In this document: in pieces, positions 56,555 to 64,000 of the stretch
Layout: the number at the start of each line of letters is the position of its first letter
Position numbering within the stretch: position 1 is the stretch's first letter
Source of the DNA: Ancylobacter vacuolatus
GTDB lineage: Bacteria; Pseudomonadota; Alphaproteobacteria; Rhizobiales; Xanthobacteraceae
Reading direction: 5' to 3'
Length of the DNA: 64,000 bases
Assembly: GCF_030813595.1 (NCBI RefSeq)
Contig: NZ_JAUSUH010000003.1
Span: forward strand, 310,001 to 374,000
Notes under the pieces: generated by a model
Told to the model about the DNA's origin: nothing
The model's database searches: none
Seen by the model: the letters and a program-made list of their open reading frames with translations, nothing else
Translations under genes and position numbers: made by a program

Positions 56555-58000
56555 ATGGACGTCGCCATGGAGAGTTTCTGGTCGACCTACTGGCCACACA
56601 TCGTGCTCGTCACGAGTGGTACGGTGGGTCTTGTCGCCGCCATCCACGCCGCGATGACCAAGGACGACGTGCGCGCCGCCATCGGCTGGGTCGGCGTCAT
56701 CCTGCTGTCGCCGCTGATCGGCGCCTTCCTCTATTTGGTTGCCGGCATCAACCGTATCCGCCAGAGCGCGGCCGGGCGCCGGCGCGCCAGCCAGGACCGC
56801 CACCGCCGGCATGAGCGGGCGCCCGCCGCCATCGCCCTGTCGCCCAGCCTCTCGGCGATGAAGCGGCTCGGCGACAGGGTCTCCGCCTTTCCGCTGACCA
56901 GCGGCAATGCGGTGGCGATGCTCGACAGCGGCGACGAGGCCTATCCCGCCATGCTCGCCGCCATTGCCGGGGCGCAGCGCCATGTGGCGCTCTCCTCCTA
57001 TATTTTCGACAATGACCCCATCGGCGTTCAGTTCGCCGAGGCGCTGATCGCGGCGCATAAGCGCGGCGTGGCGGTGCGGGTGCTGATCGACGCCATCGGC
57101 GCGCGCTATTCGCGCCCGTCCATCGTCGGGCTCTTGCAGGCGGGGGGCGTGGTCACCGACCTGTTCATGGGCAATCTGATCGGCCTGCGCCTGCCCTATG
57201 CCAATCTACGCAGCCACCGGAAGATGCTGATCGTCGACGGCACGCTGGCCTTTACCGGCGGCATGAACATTCGCGCCCAGTTCACCCGCGCCCATGCCGG
57301 CGACAGCCCGGCCCGCGACACCCATTTCCGCGTCGAGGGAGCGGCGGTGGAGCAATTGCTCACCGTGTTCGCGCAGGACTGGGCCTTCACCACCGACGAG
57401 CATCTCGACGGCCCGGCCTGGGCGGAAGGCGACCATTCCACGCCGCGCGGCCCGGTGGCGGTGCGGGTAGTGCCCTCCGGCCCCGACCGCAACCTCGCCT
57501 GCGCCCACTCGATGATCATGGGCGCGCTCACCATGGCGCAGAGCAGGGTGCGCCTGTGCTCGCCCTATTTCCTGCCCGACCAGCAGTTGATCGGCGCGCT
57601 TTCGGTCGCCGGGCGGCGCGGGGTGGAGGTGGATGTCGTCATTCCCTCGGCCAACAACCTCAAGCTGGTCGACTACGCCATGACCGCGCAGCTCGACCAG
57701 GTGCTGGCCGGCGACTGCCGGGTGTGGCGGGCGGGCGGCATGTTCGACCATTCCAAGCTGATGGCGGTGGATGGCAGTTGGGCCTATGTCGGCTCGTCCA
57801 ATCTCGACCCGCGCAGCCTGCGGCTGAATTTCGAGCTCGACCTCGAACTCTACGACCCCACCATCGCCGGCGAGATCGAGGCGCGGATCGGCGCCATGGT
57901 GGCGGATGGCAGTGCGGAGACGGCGGCGACCCTCAAAGCCCGGCCCTTCCTGAAGAAACTGCGCAACCGCGCCATTTGGCTGGCCTCGCCCTATCTGTGA
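56555..58000 (+). CDS. Cardiolipin synthase-like phospholipase D protein
   Basis: 481 residues. Two N-terminal membrane helices (about 13-32 and 42-62, PLDc_N type) are followed by two PLD catalytic motifs: HRKMLIVDGTLAFTGG (near 226) and HSKLMAVDGSWAYVGSSN (near 399), both with intact HxK(x)4D. This is the layout of ClsA, which joins two phosphatidylglycerols into cardiolipin in the inner membrane. An alternative ATG lies four codons later. It stands alone between two terminators. Confidence 0.92.
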   Translation: MDVAMESFWSTYWPHIVLVTSGTVGLVAAIHAAMTKDDVRAAIGWVGVILLSPLIGAFLYLVAGINRIRQSAAGRRRASQDRHRRHERAPAAIALSPSLSAMKRLGDRVSAFPLTSGNAVAMLDSGDEAYPAMLAAIAGAQRHVALSSYIFDNDPIGVQFAEALIAAHKRGVAVRVLIDAIGARYSRPSIVGLLQAGGVVTDLFMGNLIGLRLPYANLRSHRKMLIVDGTLAFTGGMNIRAQFTRAHAGDSPARDTHFRVEGAAVEQLLTVFAQDWAFTTDEHLDGPAWAEGDHSTPRGPVAVRVVPSGPDRNLACAHSMIMGALTMAQSRVRLCSPYFLPDQQLIGALSVAGRRGVEVDVVIPSANNLKLVDYAMTAQLDQVLAGDCRVWRAGGMFDHSKLMAVDGSWAYVGSSNLDPRSLRLNFELDLELYDPTIAGEIEARIGAMVADGSAETAATLKARPFLKKLRNRAIWLASPYL

Positions 58001-58059
58001 GGTGCGGGCGGCAATCGCCACGGGCCTGGCCCAAGCCGAAATCAATCGATGCGATGTCA

Positions 58060-58165
58060 TCCCCGGGCTTGTGCCGGGAATGCCTGGCTTCACCAGCACC
58101 GTCGCCGCGTTCGTCGGCGCCTGAGAGAAGGCGTGGATGGCCGGGTCATTCCCGGCCATGACGTG
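58060..58165. repeat. CCGGG palindromic repeats before the glnII terminator
   Basis: CATCCCCGGGCTTGTGCCGGG (about 58058-58078) and GGATGGCCGGGTCATTCCCG (58135-58154) are copies of the dispersed family near 1474 and 11651. With the glnII terminator they account for the 316-base gap after the cardiolipin synthase-like gene. No gene is seen there. Confidence 0.6.
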
Positions 58166-58221
58166 CGTTTGGCGGGTAGCGCCTGCCGGCCGGTGGATGT
58201 CCGAATCCCACCGCACCAAAA

Positions 58222-58252
58222 CAAAAGCCAGCCCCGGCAGCGGGGCTGGCTT
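58222..58252 (-). terminator. Intrinsic terminator of glnII
   Basis: AAGCCAGCCCCG (58225-58236) and CGGGGCTGGCTT (58241-58252) form a perfect 12-bp stem with a 4-base loop. On the minus strand it is followed by TTGTTTTGG, so it terminates glnII transcription, which ends 65 bases upstream. Confidence 0.88.
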
Positions 58253-58316
58253 GAAGGAGACGGAACAGACCGTCTCAGGCGATCGGCGGCGGCAGGGTGC
58301 CCTGCCGCCTCAATTC

Positions 58317-59351
58317 TCACGCAGCGGCGACGGCTTTGATTTCGACTTCCGAGATCGTCTTCAGGACCTGGGAAGCGATCTTGTAGGGGTCCCCCTGGGA
58401 GTTCGGGCGGCGATCCTCAAGATAGCCCTTGTAGTCGTTGCGGACGAAGGAGTGCGGGACGCGAATGGAGGCGCCACGGTCGGCCACGCCGTAGGAGAAC
58501 TTGTTCCACGGGGCGGTTTCGTGCTTGCCGGTCAGGCGCAGATGATTGTCCGGGCCATAGACGGCGATGTGGTCGTCAAGGTTCTTCTCAAAGGCGGCCA
58601 TCAGCGCCTCGAAATACTCCTTGCCACCCACTTCGCGCAGATACTTGGTGGAGAAGTTGCAGTGCATGCCCGAGCCGTTCCAGTCGGTATCGCCGAGCGG
58701 CTTGCAGTGGAACTCGATGTCCACGCCGTACTTCTCGGTCAGGCGGAGCAGGAGGTAGCGGGCCATCCACACTTCGTCGGCGGCGCGCTTGGAGCCCTTG
58801 CCGAAAATCTGGAATTCCCACTGGCCCTTGGCGACTTCCGCGTTGATGCCTTCGTGGTTGATGCCGGCTTCGAGGCACAGCTCGAGATGCTCTTCCACGA
58901 TCTCGCGGGCGACGTCGCCGACATTCTTGTAGCCGACGCCGGTGTAGTACGGGCCCTGCGGCGCGGGATAGCCGTGCTCGGGGAAGCCGAGCGGGCGGCC
59001 GTCCTTGTAGAAGAAGTATTCCTGCTCGAAGCCGAACCAGGCGCCTTCATCGTCAAGGATGGTGGCGCGGGCATTGGTGACATGCGGGGTGACGCCGTCC
59101 GGCATCATCACTTCGCACATCACAAGCACGCCGTTCTTGCGGGCCGGGTCGGGATACAGCGCGACGGGCTTGAGCACACAGTCGGAGCTGCGGCCCTCGG
59201 CCTGCTCCGTGGACGAACCGTCGAAGCCCCACAGGGGGAGCTCTTCCAGCGAGGGGAAGTGGTCGAATTCCTTGATCTGCGTCTTGCCGCGCAGGCTCGG
59301 GGTCGGCTTGTAGCCGTCGAGCCAGATGTACTCGAGTTTGTACTTCGTCAT
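58317..59351 (-). CDS. glnII: Glutamine synthetase II (eukaryotic type)
   Basis: 344 residues, GSII class, found in rhizobia, relatives and actinomycetes beside the common GSI. It makes glutamine from glutamate, ammonia and ATP. The start MTKYKLEYIWLDGY is typical; conserved signatures are LWGFDGSSTEQAEG, FGFEQEYFF, DWNGSGMHCNFSTKYLR and RGASIRVPHSFV. GSII lacks the adenylylation control of GSI and is regulated by expression. A sigma-54 promoter at 59439 and the divergent gstI fit nitrogen-limited expression. Confidence 0.96.
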   Translation of the reverse strand: MTKYKLEYIWLDGYKPTPSLRGKTQIKEFDHFPSLEELPLWGFDGSSTEQAEGRSSDCVLKPVALYPDPARKNGVLVMCEVMMPDGVTPHVTNARATILDDEGAWFGFEQEYFFYKDGRPLGFPEHGYPAPQGPYYTGVGYKNVGDVAREIVEEHLELCLEAGINHEGINAEVAKGQWEFQIFGKGSKRAADEVWMARYLLLRLTEKYGVDIEFHCKPLGDTDWNGSGMHCNFSTKYLREVGGKEYFEALMAAFEKNLDDHIAVYGPDNHLRLTGKHETAPWNKFSYGVADRGASIRVPHSFVRNDYKGYLEDRRPNSQGDPYKIASQVLKTISEVEIKAVAAA

Positions 59352-59438
59352 TGCGTGTCTCTCATCACTTAAGACCAGGTGCCGTACAGCCCTGGTCGTT
59401 GTGCCGGCCGTGCGACCGCCAACGGCTAGCCTCACACA

Positions 59439-59454
59439 AGCATATGCTGTGCCA
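59439..59454 (-). promoter_or_regulatory. Sigma-54 promoter of glnII
   Basis: On the minus strand TGGCACAGCATATGCT has GG-N10-GC and differs little from TGGCACG-N4-TTGCW. It lies about 90 bases before the glnII start, pointing towards it. In rhizobia glnII is transcribed by RpoN with NtrC, which this placement supports. Confidence 0.75.
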
Positions 59455-59696
59455 AATGGGCCGCGTTGGGCTCGAAGGCGCCCCGTCGGCGGGAGGCAAC
59501 GGCGGCGCAGGCGCCCGGACCGCTGGCGGAGAATGTGACGAGTCGCGTTGATCCTGCGGCGTTTGCGGCCACTGGGCACCCACCCGGCGTCTGCCGCGCC
59601 GCAACAGACGATGCAACCCATAGGGGGCGAATGCCGTTACCCCCGCAGGACTTGCAGAGCTACGCGGCAGTGCACATATTCTATGCTCATTGTGAT

Positions 59697-59742
59697 TGCA
59701 AAATGTGCATCTTGCGCAAACGCCATGCAAAAGATGTTATAT
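59697..59742 (+). promoter_or_regulatory. gstI promoter region with TGCA-N5-TGCA dyad
   Basis: TGCA-AAATG-TGCA (59697-59709) resembles an NtrC half-palindrome. TTGCGC (59712-59717) and TTATAT (59737-59742) could be -35 and -10 boxes with 19-base spacing. The stretch 59455-59695 between the two divergent promoters shows nothing else I can assign. If NtrC binds the dyad it would sit at the gstI promoter and upstream of glnII, allowing opposite control of the two genes. Confidence 0.45.
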
Positions 59743-59794
59743 GTAAACGAAGGGCTGGCGCAGGAACGCGCAGCCCAGAAAGGAGAAACGTGCC

Positions 59795-59980
59795 ATGAAC
59801 GCTCACACCCAGCGCGAGAGCGCCCAGATCGTCCCCTTCCCCGTCGGGGGTCGTGCCGGTCTTGCCGCCCGCCGCCCCGAACTGCCGTCTTCCGAAGCCC
59901 TCAAGGTGTCGCCCCGCGTCATGATCGGGAGCTGGTACCATGAAGAGGCCATCAAGGAAGATGGCGGGCGCACCAACTGA
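59795..59980 (+). CDS. gstI: GstI-like inhibitor of GlnII expression (DUF2735)
   Basis: 61 residues, DUF2735 family. The conserved core is SWYHEEAIKED near the C-terminus, after VSPRVMIG. It is encoded divergently from glnII, exactly as gstI of Rhizobium leguminosarum, whose product lowers GlnII synthesis when nitrogen is plentiful. AAGGAG precedes the ATG by a good distance. Basic and hydrophilic, it could bind RNA, but the mechanism is not visible from sequence. Confidence 0.85.
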   Translation: MNAHTQRESAQIVPFPVGGRAGLAARRPELPSSEALKVSPRVMIGSWYHEEAIKEDGGRTN

Positions 59981-60047
59981 GCCGCATCCGTGCCTGTCTT
60001 TCGGATGACCGCCGTGCCTCGTGCCCCCCACCTGCCCGCCACTGCCC

Positions 60048-60079
60048 AAGAGGGCCGCGACTGACCGTCCGGCCCTCTT
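60048..60079. terminator. Hairpin between gstI and glsA
   Basis: AAGAGGGCCG (60048-60057) pairs with CGGCCCTCTT (60070-60079) around a 12-base loop, in the gap between the convergent gstI and glsA genes. It may terminate either or both; the T-tract is short. Confidence 0.6.
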
Positions 60080-60092
60080 GTCGTATCCGGGC

Positions 60093-61019
60093 CTAGCCGA
60101 AGATCGACCAGCCCATGCGCTGGGTCAGCCTTTCCAGGGCGATGCGCCCGAGATGCGAGTTGCCGCTGGCATCCAGCCCCGGCGACCAGACGGCGATCGA
60201 GGCCTTGCCCGGCGCCACCGCCAGAATACCGCCCCCCACCCCGCTCTTGCCCGGCAGGCCGACGCGATAGGCGAACTCGCCCGAGCCGTCATAATGGCCG
60301 CAGGTCAGCATGATGGCGTTGATGCGCCGCGCCCGCTCCGGTGACACGACGGAAAAGCCGGTCGTCGGGTTGCGCCCATTGTGAGCCAGGAACCGCCCGG
60401 CCATGGCCAGCTGGCGGCAGCTCATGGTGATGGCGCAATGGTGGAAATACACACCCAGCGTGTAGTCGACCGGGTTCTCCAGCACGTCGAACGACTTCAT
60501 ATAGTTCGCCAGCGCCCGGTTGCGGAAGCCGGTGCGCTGCTCGGACGCCGCCACCGCCTCGTCGATGCCGATCGCCGGGTCCTCGGCGAGGAACTGCAGA
60601 AAGCGCAGGATCTCGCCCAGCGTGTCGCGCGGCTGGTGGCCGGAGAGGATGACATCGGTGACGGCAATGGCGCCGGCATTGATGAAGGGGTTGCGCGGAA
60701 TGCCGTGCTCGTTCTCCAGCTGGACGATGGAGTTGAACGGGCTGCCGGAAGGCTCGCGCCCCACCCGCCGCCACAGCCGGTCGCCGATCTTGCCCAGCGC
60801 CAGCGTCAGGGTGAAGACCTTGGAAACGCTCTGGATCGAGAACGCCACCTCGGCATCGCCGCCCGTCACCACCCGGCCCTCGCGATCGACCACCGCGATG
60901 CCGAAGGCATTGGCATCGGCGCGGGCCAGTTCGGGAATATAACTCGCCACCTCGCCCCGGTCGGGACGGGCGCGCATCTCTTCGGCGATTTCGCGGATGA
61001 CGGCTTCGAGTTCGGGCAC
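60093..61019 (-). CDS. glsA: Glutaminase
   Basis: 308 residues from a GTG start, the usual length of bacterial glutaminase. The beta-lactamase-like active site has Ser64-x-x-Lys67 in [11 protein letters not shown], and [33 protein letters not shown] and [14 protein letters not shown] are conserved. It hydrolyses glutamine to glutamate and ammonia. Standing beside glnII and gstI it completes a glutamine synthesis and breakdown pair. The start is not strongly marked by a ribosome-binding site. Confidence 0.94.
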   Translation of the reverse strand: MPELEAVIREIAEEMRARPDRGEVASYIPELARADANAFGIAVVDREGRVVTGGDAEVAFSIQSVSKVFTLTLALGKIGDRLWRRVGREPSGSPFNSIVQLENEHGIPRNPFINAGAIAVTDVILSGHQPRDTLGEILRFLQFLAEDPAIGIDEAVAASEQRTGFRNRALANYMKSFDVLENPVDYTLGVYFHHCAITMSCRQLAMAGRFLAHNGRNPTTGFSVVSPERARRINAIMLTCGHYDGSGEFAYRVGLPGKSGVGGGILAVAPGKASIAVWSPGLDASGNSHLGRIALERLTQRMGWSIFG

Positions 61020-61253
61020 GGGGAGCGTTCACTTTCTGGGCTTGGGCACCATCGCCTTTAGCGCAGCGATGCGGTGGAAGGCCAGCACCCTGCAAGGCGA
61101 ATGCCGCGCGCGACCCTATGCCCCCAGCGGCCGACCACGGCACGCGCGGATGGGACGGCATTCGCGAAAGAGTTGTGCGGCGGTCGGGCCTAGAGTGGGT
61201 TTGCCGCCGTACCGCAGGATGCGTGCACTGGCGCCAACAAGGGAGTGATGCCG

Positions 61254-62051
61254 ATGCCTTGCCACCACGCTCACGCCGCGCTGGCGCTCGCCAGTGCCCT
61301 CTGTCTCGCCCTCCCCGCCACAGCGCACGCGGCGCCGGCCGCCGCGCCCCTGCGCAATATCGTGCTGGTGCACGGGGCGTGGGTTGACGGCTCGGGCTGG
61401 AAGGCGGTGTACGACCATCTGGTCGCCGACGGATTCCACGTTACCATGGTGCAGGAACCGGAGACGTCGTTCGCCGACGATGTCGCCGCAACCCGGCGCG
61501 TGCTCGATCTGCAGGACGGCCCGACATTGCTGGTCGGCCACTCCTATGGCGGTTCAATCATCACCGAGGCCGGCGTTCATCCGAAGGTGGCGGGCCTGGT
61601 CTATGTCGCTGCCCATGCGCCCGATGTCGGCGAGGACGAGGCCGCGCTGGGTCGCACCATGCCAAGCGTTCTGGCGATGACCGCCGGCGCCATACAGAAG
61701 ACCCCGGACGGATTCACCTATCTCGACCCCGCCCTCTTCCCCAGACTGTTTGCCCCGGACCTGCCGGTGGCACGGGCCGAGTTTGAGGCGCGGGGGCAGG
61801 TGCTGGCCGCCGCGAGCGTGTTCAGCACCCCGCTCACCGCCGCGGCCTGGCAGTCGAAGCCAAGCTGGGGCATCGTCGCGGGCGCCGATCAGATCATCAA
61901 TCCGGAGCTGGAGCGCTTCTATTACCAGCGGGCCGGGGCGCCGATCACCACCATTCCCGGCGCCAGCCATTCGGTTTACGAATCCCACCCGCGCGAGGTC
62001 GCCGCGGTGATCGAAAAGGCCGCCCGCTCTCTCGGCGGCGAAATGAACTGA
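61254..62051 (+). CDS. Secreted alpha/beta-hydrolase
   Basis: 265 residues. A signal peptide covers about 1-26 (HAALALASALCLALPATAHA). The fold shows IVLVHGAWVDGSGWK, the nucleophile elbow GHSYGG and a C-terminal GASHSVYESHP that supplies the His. It is likely an esterase-type hydrolase acting outside the cytoplasm. The ATG at 61254 was chosen because GGGAG at 61241 is correctly spaced for it; an ATG at 61248 is too close. Confidence 0.87.
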   Translation: MPCHHAHAALALASALCLALPATAHAAPAAAPLRNIVLVHGAWVDGSGWKAVYDHLVADGFHVTMVQEPETSFADDVAATRRVLDLQDGPTLLVGHSYGGSIITEAGVHPKVAGLVYVAAHAPDVGEDEAALGRTMPSVLAMTAGAIQKTPDGFTYLDPALFPRLFAPDLPVARAEFEARGQVLAAASVFSTPLTAAAWQSKPSWGIVAGADQIINPELERFYYQRAGAPITTIPGASHSVYESHPREVAAVIEKAARSLGGEMN

Positions 62052-62091
62052 GCGAGTGGCGGGCGGCATGCGGCCGCCCCCTGCCGCGCCG

Positions 62092-63456
62092 TCAGGCCAC
62101 CTTTTTGCGCCCGATCGCCGGCTTGAGCAGCACCAGCGCCGCGCCGAGCACGATCCAGAAGGCCACCAGATAGGGCCACAGATTGTCCGGGAAGGCCGGC
62201 ACCGGATAGATCGAATTGTAGAGCGGCCACAGCATGGCCAGCGTCCCGAGGGTGCCCAGCACCAGCCACAGCCGGCTGCCGGCCCGCACCGCGTGGACGG
62301 CGGCAGCGGCGGTGACGCCGAGATAGGCGACGATCAGCGCCAGCACGCCGATGGTGCCGACACTATCGTAATAGCTCGCCGGCCCGATGAAGGGCGCCCA
62401 GGCCAGCAGCCCCGCCAGCATCGACAGGCTCACCACCCCCACCGCGACAAAGGGCGTGCCATAGCGCGGATGCACCCGCGCCAGCGTGTCGGAAAGCCCG
62501 CCGCGGCCGAGCACGAACAGCATGCGGGCGCCGGCCGAGAGCGTGCCCAGCACGCAGGAGACGGCAGAAACCGAGGCTGCGAGATCAAGCGCGGTGGCGA
62601 TGTGGATGTTGCCGTATTTCAGCGCCAGCGTGTTCAGCGGCGCATCGCTCGCCGCCAGGGCCTTCATGTTGTCGAGCCCGAAGCCGATCACCTGGATGTA
62701 GGAGGCAAAGACGAAGAACAGGCCCGCCACCACCACTGAGCCGACCAGCGCGATGGGGATGGTGCGGCCGGGCTCCCCGGCTTCCTCCGCCAGCGTGGCC
62801 GCCGCCTCGAAGCCGGCAAAGGACAGCACCGCGAAGACCACGGCATAGCCGATGCCCCACCAGCCGATGGTCGGGTCGGGATGAAAGGGCGCCAGGCTCA
62901 GCCCGCCCGCCTCGTTCACCGCCATCAGGATGCGGATGCCGAGATAGATGATGACGGCGATGGACGAAAGTTCCAGCACCAGCATGACCCGGGTGGCCAG
63001 GCGCACGTCGCGCCAGGCGAGCAGCGTGCCGCCGACAAGGGCGGCAACCGCCACCGGCAGCCACCAGGCGCCCAGATGCACGCCGTGATCGTCCAGCGCC
63101 GCGCTCAGGAAATCCCCCACCAGGGCCGCACTGCCCGAACCGCCGGCGATGTAGAGAAGGACCATGCACCAGCCGGCGATGAAGCCGGCGCGCGGGCCGA
63201 AGGTCTGGCCGATATAGGCATAGCCCGAGCCGGCGCTGGTGACGCGGCTGGCGAAGAACACGAACGACAGGCCGACAAGCCCCACCACCACCGTGCCCAC
63301 CGCGAAGCCCAGCGGGGCGGCGACACCCGCCGCTCCAACGGCCAGGGTGACGTTGAGCGCCATGCCCATGGTCGGGGCGATAACGGAGAGGGAAAGCCCC
63401 ACCGCCTCCACCGGCCCCACAGTGCCCTTCAGAACCTCGCCGCCCGTCTTCGCCAT
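62092..63456 (-). CDS. APC-family amino-acid/amine permease
   Basis: 454 residues with about 12 membrane helices. The first has GLSLSVIAPTMGMALNVTLA with the broken-helix motif, and SAGSGYAYIGQTFGPRAGFI and FAGFEAAATLAEEAGEPGRT are APC signatures. It probably imports an amino acid or amine with protons or sodium. It stands alone, convergent with the hydrolase gene. Confidence 0.9.
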   Translation of the reverse strand: MAKTGGEVLKGTVGPVEAVGLSLSVIAPTMGMALNVTLAVGAAGVAAPLGFAVGTVVVGLVGLSFVFFASRVTSAGSGYAYIGQTFGPRAGFIAGWCMVLLYIAGGSGSAALVGDFLSAALDDHGVHLGAWWLPVAVAALVGGTLLAWRDVRLATRVMLVLELSSIAVIIYLGIRILMAVNEAGGLSLAPFHPDPTIGWWGIGYAVVFAVLSFAGFEAAATLAEEAGEPGRTIPIALVGSVVVAGLFFVFASYIQVIGFGLDNMKALAASDAPLNTLALKYGNIHIATALDLAASVSAVSCVLGTLSAGARMLFVLGRGGLSDTLARVHPRYGTPFVAVGVVSLSMLAGLLAWAPFIGPASYYDSVGTIGVLALIVAYLGVTAAAAVHAVRAGSRLWLVLGTLGTLAMLWPLYNSIYPVPAFPDNLWPYLVAFWIVLGAALVLLKPAIGRKKVA

Positions 63457-63545
63457 GCCGTCCCCCTTGCGCGGGTACAGTCATCCGGCAAGGGGAAGGG
63501 CGAGACAATGGCGAAATTTGCTTCTAACGGCGGCGCCGTGGCCGC

Positions 63546-63731
63546 CTACTTCGCGGGATCGTAGCCCGCGTCGCGGCCTTCCGGCTTCTGCTCGCGCTCG
63601 CCGGCCTTGTCGTCCTGCTGGGGATTGGCGCTGCGGGCGTGGCCGGCTTCCTCGGGCGCGCGGTCCTTCTTCTCGACGCGGCGATCGCCCGGCTTGGCGG
63701 GGTTCTTGTCGTGCTGGTCGGCGATGATCAT
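63546..63731 (-). CDS. Small hydrophilic, probably disordered protein
   Basis: 61 residues, nearly all charged or polar (DKNPAKPGDRRVEKKDRAPE and similar), without Cys or hydrophobic core. AAAGGAGAC stands before the ATG, a strong ribosome-binding site. The make-up recalls stress-related hydrophilins. No family is recognised. Confidence 0.7.
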   Translation of the reverse strand: MIIADQHDKNPAKPGDRRVEKKDRAPEEAGHARSANPQQDDKAGEREQKPEGRDAGYDPAK

Positions 63732-63759
63732 GGAAGTCTCCTTTGTGCGTCCGTACGGT

Positions 63760-63900
63760 TCAGTCGGGTGAGCGAATATCGCCTTTGGCGGGATGCACAC
63801 GGTGCGGGTCGTCCGCACGGGGCTCCTCCTCCGCACGCGGGCGGCGCAGGCCCAGTTCCACCAGAAGCGGAACGAGCCAGTTGCCCATGGTGTCGCTCAC
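63760..63900 (-). CDS. Possible 46-residue protein
   Basis: A frame from GTG at 63900 (or ATG at 63888) to a stop at 63760 encodes MGNWLVPLLVELGLRRPRAE and a charged, His-containing tail. Its GTG overlaps the TGA of the gene to its right as GTGA, which suggests coupling. Short length and lack of homologues keep confidence low. Confidence 0.35.
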   Translation of the reverse strand: MSDTMGNWLVPLLVELGLRRPRAEEEPRADDPHRVHPAKGDIRSPD

Positions 63901-64000
63901 GAACGCTTGCGGCTGCCGGCCGCGCCGCTCATGGCGCCGATCCGGTCGTCGGGCGGCGAGGTGCGGCCGCGCCGGTTCTTCGGAATTTCCAGCGTGCGAT
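63897..64000 (-). CDS. 3' end of a gene running off the window
   Basis: The open frame enters from the right edge and ends at 63897; visible residues are RTLEIPKNRRGRTSPPDD and a basic end SRKRS. The start and most of the gene lie outside, so no function can be given. Codon use is like that of the neighbours. Confidence 0.4.
   Translation of the reverse strand, partial: RTLEIPKNRRGRTSPPDDRIGAMSGAAGSRKRS

Overview
The window is a GC-rich chromosomal segment with the gene content of a facultatively autotrophic alphaproteobacterium, most likely a Hyphomicrobiales member of the Xanthobacteraceae (Ancylobacter/Starkeya/Xanthobacter type). The pointers are a red-type (form IC) Rubisco operon in the order cbbR | cbbF-P-T-A-L-S-X-E, a glnII-gstI pair typical of rhizobia and relatives, an ScfR-type regulator next to propionyl-CoA carboxylase, and several families of palindromic intergenic repeats (CGTCATCCCGG..., CTCTCCCCGNCGGGGAGAGG, CCGGGTCAAGCCCGG). 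No rRNA, tRNA, CRISPR, transposase or phage gene was seen. The taxonomic statement is inference from gene content.

Layout. 1-1.2 kb: three spaced paralogous genes, each for a 53-residue peptide that fits a lasso-peptide precursor (W-x2-P leader motif, Thr at -2, 13-residue core, Asp at core position 8, C-terminal Ser). 1.5-11.4 kb: propionate/methylmalonyl-CoA module (scfR/pccR divergent from pccB-pccA-mutA-small secreted protein-mutB). 11.6-15.8 kb: GntR regulator with a His-rich tail and a polar amino-acid ABC transporter behind an apparent sigma-54 promoter. 15.8-22.3 kb: LysR regulator divergent from a degenerate alpha/beta-hydrolase and an RND efflux pair. 22.4-29.4 kb: thioredoxin-like ferredoxin, FUSC/HlyD export pair, large MscS channel, DedA protein and a membrane-anchored protein of unknown function. 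29.4-39.7 kb: Calvin-cycle operon and cbbR. 40.0-40.9 kb: HprK-like kinase of the type that phosphorylates the C-terminal Ser of lasso peptides. 41-48.9 kb: secreted hydrolase, polyamine-type ABC transporter, XRE-cupin regulator and a HisD paralogue that probably form one catabolic module. 49-58 kb: DUF2778 protein, P1B ATPase, AEC carrier, Hsp20-Lon, cardiolipin synthase-like protein. 58.3-61 kb: glnII, gstI, glsA (glutamine metabolism). 61-64 kb: secreted hydrolase, APC permease and small hydrophilic proteins.

How it works together. The pcc/mut genes carry propionyl-CoA to succinyl-CoA, the cbb genes fix CO2, and two loci (the GntR/ABC transporter and glnII) carry GG-N10-GC promoters that suggest RpoN/NtrC nitrogen control. 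Palindromic repeats sit between genes inside both the pcc and cbb operons, and a terminator-like hairpin separates cbbS from cbbX, so stepwise transcript levels are likely.

The most unusual content is the trio of Ser-terminated lasso-like precursors at the left edge together with an orphan HprK-like kinase 39 kb away. The maturation genes (RRE, peptidase, cyclase) are not in this window and would have to lie to the left or elsewhere.
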